In this document: in pieces, positions 57,018-64,000 of the stretch
How the letters are laid out: every line of letters starts with the position of its first letter
Position numbering within the stretch: the stretch's first letter is position 1
From: Dipteronia dyeriana
Taxonomy: Eukaryota > Streptophyta > Magnoliopsida > Sapindales > Sapindaceae
NCBI GenBank assembly: GCA_032871835.1
Contig: CM065297.1
Span: forward strand, 28,467,598-28,531,597
Direction of reading: 5' to 3'
Length of the DNA: 64,000 bases
Notes under the pieces: generated by a model
The model's input: only the letters and a program-made list of their open reading frames with translations
Database searches by the model: none
What the model was told of the DNA's origin: nothing
Position numbers and translations under genes: made by a program

Positions 57018-57035
57018 TCCCCACAGACGGCGTTA
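57018..57035 (-). promoter_or_regulatory. E7 primer-binding site
   Basis: Minus strand TAACGCCGTCTGTGGGGA, 5 bp inside the LTR; it differs by two bases plus a G from the common plant gypsy site TGGCGCCGTCTGTGGGAA. Confirms that the right LTR is the 5' LTR. Confidence 0.75.
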
Positions 57036-57040
57036 CAAAG

Positions 57041-58950
57041 TGTTAACAGAAAATTCGCTCAGGGTGAGGAATTACAGCTAACACCCTCTAGACCACTGCC
57101 ATGGAGGTGGTGGCCGGGGTAGGTACCTTGTACCTTAGAGATATCTTGTATGAATATGGAATATGGAGCGGTAGGTAGGAGAGGAGTCATCCCACTCATC
57201 GGGCTTCGCGGTAGGTAGGAGATGAGTCATTCTATCCTTCGGGCTTTGTGGTTGGTAAGAGATGAAGGGAGCTCGAGGTTCCTTTATTGGTATGAAGGGG
57301 TTGATCTTGGTCCAGGTACCCAGAGCCCGGTTCTGGAGCCCGATTCTTTCCTATAGTTCCCCGACCTAGATAGCAAGTAAGAAAGGGGGCTTATCTAGCT
57401 CCAGTGTTAAAGAGCTTGATTTCTTCCGTAGAGAGGATGTAGGAGGGCTCATCGACTCCCTTCAAGCTAGTATGGGTGGTTTCTCATAATCTTGATGTGC
57501 GACTTTGGCATGTAGATGGGAGGATAAGAGCACTAGGTCCAGCGAGGTAGGAATCTAGATCTGGTTCCCTAGATTTTCGTTGTAGTTTCCCGATCTCATA
57601 TAAGAAGGATTAGAGAGCTAGGACTATTGAGGTTGGTACCTAGCCCGCATACATGCATGCATAATACAGTAGATAATATGAAAAACACAAGTCTTTTGTA
57701 GAGAGAGGTGGACTGACCAAGGGGGAAAAACATCACGAATGATCACATGCTGAAAAACCCCAAGGCAGTATCCAATGGAAGGATGAATGCCCTTCCTTAT
57801 GTATATATCACAGATGCTTCGGGGAGCTTACAACAATGGAGGAATAATACCACCATGGTGCTCCAGAGAGCTTACAACAATGATCGAGTGTTAACCGATA
57901 CCAGTATATTCCTGGTAAAGGTACACGTACAATGACGATCTAGAGAGAACATTAAACGAAGCATATGTCTTCTGAGATATCAGATCCCCTCTTTGAGATG
58001 AGTTTACAGGTGTATTTATACATGGTGACTACCTTGGCGTGCAAGTCCATGACTCTTGAATTGGTCTTCTTGTCCATATTGAATACGATTCTTCATTTAA
58101 TGTAGTTGTTCAGCTTGTAGCTAATATCTTGGAGAAGATGTGTTTGCTTCCTATTTCGGACTCTTCCTTCCTTGATAGGCGGGATTTTCTATTGTAGTTA
58201 ACCCCAAATAATTGATTGTGGAGGATATCTTGGAGGCAAAGGTATTTGTTTCCTCTTTGGACTCTTTAACTAATGGTGGCCGTTAAAAAGTTGAATATTC
58301 TCTTATTAATGGCGTTGATCATGTCATTAATAGGATTGACTTCCTCCATTAATATAGTTGACATCCTTAATAGGGTTGACTATCTCCATTAATACGGTTG
58401 ACTACCTCAATAAATACAGTTTGACCTCATTAATAGGGTTGACTACCTCCATTAATACGGTTTGACCTCATTAATGGTATCGTAAGTGTCAAGAAGGTGA
58501 ACCCTTTCTTCCTATGCTGTTTGGAGGAGAGCTCTGGTTTCATATGTCACTTTGGAGAGGTACTTCATGGAGGTTACCTGAGGTGACGCTTGATATTTCT
58601 GGAGGGTGAGGTACCCTTGGTTCCAGTATACTGGCGGGGGTCTCTAAGGGACCTCTCGATTGTCATGGAGCTAGATTGATCTTGTTGGTCTTCCTATAGA
58701 GCTTGTGCTAACAATTCTAGGGGCGAAATATCCCGTAGGGTTCCAACCTTGTAGTTGAGAGCTTGGTTTAGCTACGCCGAGCTTTAACATGGAGCTCGAC
58801 CTAATTATGCAGGATTCTTGGCGGGGTAGCGGGCTTTAATTTGAGAGCCTGAATGCATTCAAGGTGTTTGAGAAGGTGTGCTTAGCCATGTTCAAAGGCT
58901 GGAAGGTGGAAAATTATTCTTTGGTCCCTAGCCAAATTTTTCTATTAACA
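57041..58950 (-). repeat. E7 5' LTR (1910 bp)
   Basis: Plus strand TGTTAACAGAAAATTCGC to TTTTTCTATTAACA. Collinear with 25033-27078, with one fewer AT-rich tandem unit (58265-58470) and a shorter right end. Minus-strand TATAAATA at about 58012-58022. Confidence 0.9.
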
Positions 58951-59605
58951 AAATCTTTAACTGATTAGAAACTTTAATCGATCAAGCTCTATCTTTGGCC
59001 GACTATAATTTTGGCCGAACAGGTTCTGTCTTTCTTTTACCAGATTCTATCTTTTTACCGACTAGATTCTATCCTTTACCGACTAGATTCTATCTTTGGT
59101 TTACCAGGAACTTTAATCGACCAGATTTTTCGAACAGGTTCTTTGGCCCAGTGTACGTGGTGCCACCCGGTAATTGTTGAATGTGATTACTGTTTGGAGT
59201 TTTCCTGACCTGTCGGATCAAGATGCTTTTGGAAAGCAACCTAATTTGAGTCAAACCTCAAACCTTTCACTATTAAAATTCTCAACAAAATTGTTAGTCA
59301 AAGAACGAAGTGACCCTTACTCGGATTCTTTTTTTTTTTTAATCCGTCAAGCTCCATTTACGGTTATGGAGTATAAATAATAAGATACGCTTACTCATGT
59401 AACAAAAGATAAACGAGTTCTTATTTGTATAAAGCATAACATGTTTCATAGAGAGCAGAATCTTTATATTAGTGAGAGAGATCAAACCCGGATTGATAAA
59501 AGTAGTTTTTAGCAATGCATGACCAATGTTATTCTTCCAACTCTGATTGATTCACCATGGTTATATGGTTTCTTATTTGTTGAAACCTTTAAGCGCGTCG
59601 AGATG
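58951..59605. other. Flank between E7 and E5, short repeats, no gene
   Basis: Starts with the AAATC duplication. ACCGACTAGATTCTATC repeats about three times near 59040-59095. The remainder shows nothing recognisable. Confidence 0.5.
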
Positions 59606-60503
59606 TGTCATATGTGAATTTTATCGTACGTACATGTAATCAACAAAGAGAATAAATTGTCAGGTGGACATCCGAATAGACACTCAGAAAATATCCTACA
59701 AGACATCACGGAAGAAGAGAAAAAAAATCTAGTAAGCAGATGTTGAACAAAACCTGATCGGGGTTAATCGACGTCATATACTACTTGGGATCAGTTAATG
59801 ACATTCGGGGCTGGCTAAATGACATTTCTACTCGGGATCAAATGACATTACTCGGGACCAGCGGGTATTGTCCTTACTCAGGACAAACATGAAGAAAACT
59901 GAATAAAAGCTCAGCTCATAGCTCACGTGGATCGAGTCATTAAAGTGCACGAGGATATCCATATCAAAAAGGAATCCCAATAAAAACAGAATATTAAACA
60001 AGAAAGGTTCCCAATAAGGAAACAACTTTATTTCTTCAAAAAGACTACGCTCTTTTAAGGAAATAAGTCCTAATTGGGCAACATTATTAGAGTCTCATTC
60101 GATCTCAATACAAGACTCCGAAACAGGAAAGAAGACAATCAGTTTCAAGCAAGTAAATAATCATAATTAAATACAAAGATCTTCTATTACTTATACAAAG
60201 CAGATTAGGGTTCTATAAACATATAAATAGACTCATAATCTCGCCAAAAAAAGATAGATAGCATTCACAGAAAAATACAGAGAGAAAAAAAAAAGATTAA
60301 GAGCTTGTAATATTATAATTTCATAGTGGATTTTGGTTTGGTTGATCATTCAACCACCCGTGGACGTTTCTCTGGTCATCGAAGTTTTACTACGTAAAAA
60401 ACTTGTGTCTTGGTTACTTTCTTCTTCTTTTTCTCTTTGAAATTACAGCCGAAATCCAATCCTTGTTAGCTTTTCTGATACAATCCAGAAACCGACGTCA
60501 ACA
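59606..60503 (+). repeat. E5 5' LTR (898 bp)
   Basis: TGTCATATGTG to GACGTCAACA, matching the E1 LTR. TATA box TATAAATAG at 60222-60230. The inner part has the AAAAGACTACGCTC and TCAACCACCCGTGGACG blocks shared with E1. Confidence 0.9.
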
Positions 60504-60505
60504 AT

Positions 60506-60524
60506 TGGCGTTAGAAGGAGGGGC
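60506..60524 (+). promoter_or_regulatory. E5 primer-binding site
   Basis: TTGGCGTTAGAAGGAGGGG, two bases after the LTR; tRNA not assigned. Confidence 0.7.
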
Positions 60525-60610
60525 ATTGAACCTCCGATTTAATCAAACGCGATGAAAGGAAGCATAAGCAGTTCTGGTGATGTCCAAAAATCTCCAGATA
60601 ACTTCCATGT

Positions 60611-62082
60611 TGGCAGTAGCTCGCGGGATCTCGCTGCAACAACAGAGAACCCACCTATATTCGTGACGGGGATCCAGTAAGTTCCTCCAACTAGTGGAGA
60701 CTTGACACAACGCTTCCGAGAGGCGTTGCAACAACTGGTGGCAGACGCAGCAAAGGAAGGAGTTGATCTACTAGCTGTAGAAGCACAAACTCCTAACCTC
60801 CCACCTGCGAGGCTTCGTTCGGTTGTAGTAGCCAGAAATAAATACACCGGAGGCTGGAAGGAACTCTATTCCAATTAATCAGGCTAGACATGAAACACCT
60901 AAGGAGGAACGACAAAGCCAGAAGCAGAACCAGGATCAGACAACCCGTGCTAGACACCGTAAACATGACCGACATAGGGATCGGTCGTCATCAGAAGATA
61001 GCGATCGACATCATCGTAAGCTTCATCACGGAATCATACGTGAAACCCAGCATCAAAGTGAAGAACCAGAAAGAGGAATGACAATCACCCAGCGGTTCAA
61101 TCTTCAGGGAAGTCCGGTGGGAGACAGAAACGTCGTAATCCAGAGCCTAACTCGAGAAGTCGAGAATAATAGGCGTCAAATGGATGTGCTGGTCAGACAT
61201 TATGGGTATAACGATTTATCTGATGACGATTCTGATAGTTTATTCACCAGGGAAATCTTACGGACTACATTCCCAGAAAGGTTCAGGATGCCGCACGTGG
61301 AGCAGTTCAAACCCTTAGGAGCACGTCAGACGCTATAAAAGTGCCATGGCTCAGTATGCCCACAGCGATCCCTTACTGTGTCTCAACTTTCCACAAACTC
61401 TGGGAGACACGGGTTTAAGATGGTTTGGGAGATTGCCCCCAGCAAGCATCAGAAGTTTTAGTGAACTGAGTAGGAGTTTCTCAAGGCATTTTCTGAGCAA
61501 TAATTATTGCATTCATCAACAACCTGCAGAATAGACAGCTATCCTTTGATTTAAGAAGAGCCCGTATGACTAGGTATGCAGATATGATGGACATGGCAGG
61601 AGGATATGCACTGGCCGAAGAAGAGGAGTTAGCCACTGGAGGAAGCTACATGCATGGAGGAAAACCCGAGAAGGACGCTGAGTCTAAGGTGTAGAACCAA
61701 AAGAGAAAACAGAATGGAAATAACAAAGAAAAGAGCAAGGATGGAGGGAAACGAACGTAATACCAAACAGACCACAGAAAAATACCGAGGCAGATACACC
61801 AACTACACCTCTCTTCGGAAAAATAAGGAGGAAATCCTGGCTATTCTGGAAACAAAGAATATGGTACAAGAGCCTCACCATCAATCTCAGTTTGCTCTAC
61901 GAGATACAACTAAATACTGCAGGTTCCATAAGGAAACCGGTCATGAGACTTCCAATTGTTACCAGCTCAAAGATTACATAGAAACCCTCATTCGGGAAGG
62001 ACATCTACAAAATGTAATCTTGAAAAGGGATGAGAAATCAGAAACAAAGAAAGAGATCGGGGCCGATCACAACTCTGGTTGA
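60611..62082 (+). pseudogene. E5 gag
   Basis: Parts in order: QQLVADAAKEGVD (about 60727), a basic stretch, MTITQRFNLQGSP to MPHVEQFK (61078-61310), MAQYAHSDPLLCLNFPQ and WFGRLPP (61346-61460), a Lys/Glu-rich linker, and a zinc knuckle KYCRFHKETGHETSNC (about 61910-61960). It is broken by a frameshift at about 61310 and by a deletion of roughly 120-130 bp at about 61500 relative to E1. The E1 start codon is not preserved. The start given is approximate. Confidence 0.85.
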
Positions 62083-62316
62083 AATCAAAGGGCCAGTCCA
62101 GAGGCCAATCAAATAATACATACGATATTTGGAGGACCATCCACTGGGAGAAGTAACCGAGAACGAACACAGGAAATCAGAGAAGCAGTAGACGCAAGAA
62201 ATAACTTTGACGTAAACTCGGTCCAGCCAGACCCGAAAAGGCTAAAGGAAGGATAGAACCCAATAACATTCACAGAAGCAGATTCACATGGGGTCGATGT
62301 TCTGCCAAATGACGCC

Positions 62317-62790
62317 TTGGTCATTAGTGCCCGGATTGGTCACCGGGAAGTTAGGAGAATCCTGATAGATAATGGAAGCTCAGCAGACATTCTCAATGTA
62401 GCCGTCTATGATCAACTCAGGTTAGACCAAAAGGACCTACAACCCTTCAATACCCCACTCAGAGGATTCGGGGGAGTTGAGGTCAGGTCACTTGGGACGG
62501 TAAAGCTACCTGTGAAGATTGGAGTGGCACCTTGAGAAAGAACTGTATTGCTCGACTTTGTGGTGGTAGACTTGGACAATTGGCCATATAATGCACTATT
62601 GGGATGACCATTCCTGAATAAAACTAAGGCCGTAATAGCCACTTATGCCATAATGATCAAATTCCCGACCGAACAAGGGGTCAGGGTAGTCAAGGGATCC
62701 CAAGAGATGACCCGAAGAGCTAACCTTTCAGTTACAAAGACAAGAATGATGAGTAGGTTTGCACTATAACACAATCGAATCAGAACAAAA
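62317..62790 (+). pseudogene. E5 aspartic protease
   Basis: ILIDNGSSADILNVAVYDQL holds the active-site motif, then LRGFGGVEVRSLGTVKLP; a TGA at 62533 follows GVAP, and NALLG is followed by another stop. The frame shifts before RT. Closely matches E1 5179-5850 without its Gly-Val expansion. Confidence 0.85.
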
Positions 62791-62864
62791 AGCCATTATT
62801 ATTTAAATTCGATCCAAGGAAAGAGCCGAATGAATCCAAAACTGAACCAGTCGAAGAAATCACC

Positions 62865-64000
62865 TTGACAGAAGATGAATCAGACAAAAAGGTCAAGATT
62901 TGGGCCAACCTGGGAGGAAGAGTCAAACAAAGCTTCATTGATCTACTTAAAGAATACAGGGATGTGTTCGCTTGGAGTCATGAAGACATGGTCGGGATTA
63001 CTGCCAGAATAATATTCCACCATCTCACAGTAGACCCGAGTGTAAAACCAGTGATACAAAAGAGAAGATCATTCAATCTCGAGAGAAGTCAGGCAATTAA
63101 ACAGGAAGTAGAGAAGCTACTCGCTGTAGGATCAATTAGAGAGGTCAATTATCTTCAATGGGTAGCTAATGTAGTCCTCGTCCAAAAGAAGAATGGACAA
63201 TGGAGGATGTGCATAGATTTTACAGATCTGAACAAGGCATGCCCGAAATATAGTTTTCCACTTCCGAGGATGGATCAGTTGGTGGACGCTACATCAGGCC
63301 ATGAGTTGCTCAGTTTCATGGACGTCTACTCAAGATATAGCCAAATTCGGGTGAACAAGGCTAACGAAGAAAAAGCAGTGTTCACAACTGATCAGGGTTT
63401 GTACTGTTACACAGTAATGCTCTTCGGATTAAAAAATTCAGGAGCAACATATCAAAGGCTGGTCAAAAGAATCTTCGCATGGCAAATTGGAAGGAACATG
63501 GAAGTATACATTGATGACATGCTGACCAAGAGCATCACGGCAGACCATCACACTTAAAACCTGCGAGAGACATTTGATGTCTTGAGGAGATACCAAATAA
63601 AGCTAAATCCTAACAAGTGTTTATTCGGGGTTCCTTCAGGAAGATTCATGGGTTTTCAAGTTCACCAAAAAGGAATCGAAGTCAACCTCGAGAAGATCCA
63701 GTCCCTGCAGAAAATGACTTCACCGAGGACACTCAAAGAAGTACACCGCCTAACAGGATGCTTAGCTTCCTTGGGTAGATTCATCTCAAAGGCCACAGAC
63801 AGATGCGCACCTATTTTCAAAGTAAATAAAAAGGGGTAAGGACTCGAATGGAATAAAGAGTGCGAGCACGCATTCTTAAAAATTAAAGAATACCTAGGGC
63901 AGGCTCCCATCCTTTCAAAATCTCAAATGGGAGAGACACTTCATCTCTACTTATCAATTACAGAACTAGCAGCCAGTTCAGTCCTAGTTAGAACAGAAGA
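62865..64000 (+). pseudogene. E5 reverse transcriptase and start of RNase H (window-truncated)
   Basis: A 230-codon open frame has KEYRDVFAWSHEDM, VLVQKKNGQWRMCIDFTDLN, LLSFMDVYSRYSQI, LFGLKNSGATYQR and the catalytic VYIDDML. After a stop at 63555 the same frame continues (63582-63839) with GFQVHQKGIEVN and LTGCLASLGRFISKA. A stop near 63837 is followed by GETLHLYLSIT of the RNase H connection at the window end. Slightly better preserved than E1 RT. Confidence 0.9.

Larger units (their letters stand above)
25033..58950 (-). mobile_element. E7: Tat-related, apparently non-autonomous element, minus strand, interrupted by E4
   Basis: LTRs at 25033-27078 and 57041-58950 face the same way and are flanked by a perfect AAATC duplication. 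The PBS next to the right LTR and the polypurine tract next to the left one put the element on the minus strand. Removing the E4 insertion and its TSD leaves about 10.5 kb. The internal region holds two tandem-repeat families and decayed aORF-like pieces, but no gag, protease, RT or integrase that I can see. It would need proteins from a related autonomous element to move. Confidence 0.85.
59606..64000 (+). mobile_element. E5: Tat-type element, same family as E1, plus strand, cut by window end
   Basis: LTR, PBS, gag, protease and RT are collinear with E1 in reverse. The 5-bp left flank is AGATG. Everything beyond the start of the first RNase H is outside the window. Confidence 0.9.

Noticed and set aside
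1..64000. Host genes, tRNA or rRNA genes
   Set aside because: Every extended coding similarity I could recognise belongs to retrotransposon proteins; no cloverleaf or rRNA-like segment was seen by eye, though a dedicated search was not possible.

Overview
The window is plant nuclear DNA, almost certainly from an angiosperm with a repeat-rich genome. It is essentially a graveyard of LTR retrotransposons. By my own boundaries about 60 of the 64 kb belongs to Ty3/gypsy elements of the Tat and Athila clades plus one Ty1/copia relic. I recognise no host gene, tRNA or rRNA. Every coding region carries stops or frameshifts, so all are called as pseudogenes. Element names below (E1 to E7) are mine.

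Left end. E1 (1-8676) is a Tat-type element on the minus strand: 5' LTR 7812-8676, gag and pol reading leftwards to about 2157, a tandem-repeat 3' region, and an intron-containing antisense ORF (aORF) on the plus strand at 1-1058. Its 3' LTR lies outside the window. An AT-rich spacer (8677-10124) is followed by a minus-strand Ty1/copia relic (10125-11319), cut by an E1-like LTR (E6, 11320-12154). At 12155-22574 lie two truncated Tat elements joined head to head as a giant inverted repeat (E2a minus, E2b plus), each keeping an LTR and an aORF but almost no pol. More E6 3' sequence follows at 22575-23343, then a spacer with one unrecognised ORF.

Centre. A three-level nest fills 25033-58950. E7 is a Tat-related element with no recognisable gag or pol and a perfect AAATC target-site duplication (TSD). 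Into its repeat array an Athila-like array E4 inserted (32615-55980, TSD GTAAA/ATAAA). E4 has three LTRs: LTR_A, a 327-bp internal remnant, LTR_B, a full-length internal region (gag, protease, RT, RNase H, integrase, post-pol ORF), then LTR_C. Into LTR_A a third element E3 inserted (34017-42261, TSD GAATT/GAATC); it is Tat-type with aORF and a 3' pol remnant.

Right end. After a 650-bp flank comes E5 (59606 to window end, plus strand), the same family as E1: LTR, primer-binding site (PBS), gag, protease and RT, cut by the window edge.

In the Tat elements, pol (sense) and aORF (antisense) converge on a tandem-repeat array, and aORF has its own introns and poly(A) signal. The most interesting signals are this spliced antisense gene seen in four copies, the three-LTR Athila array, the 10-kb palindrome, and a 99-bp repeat family shared by E2, E3 and E7.
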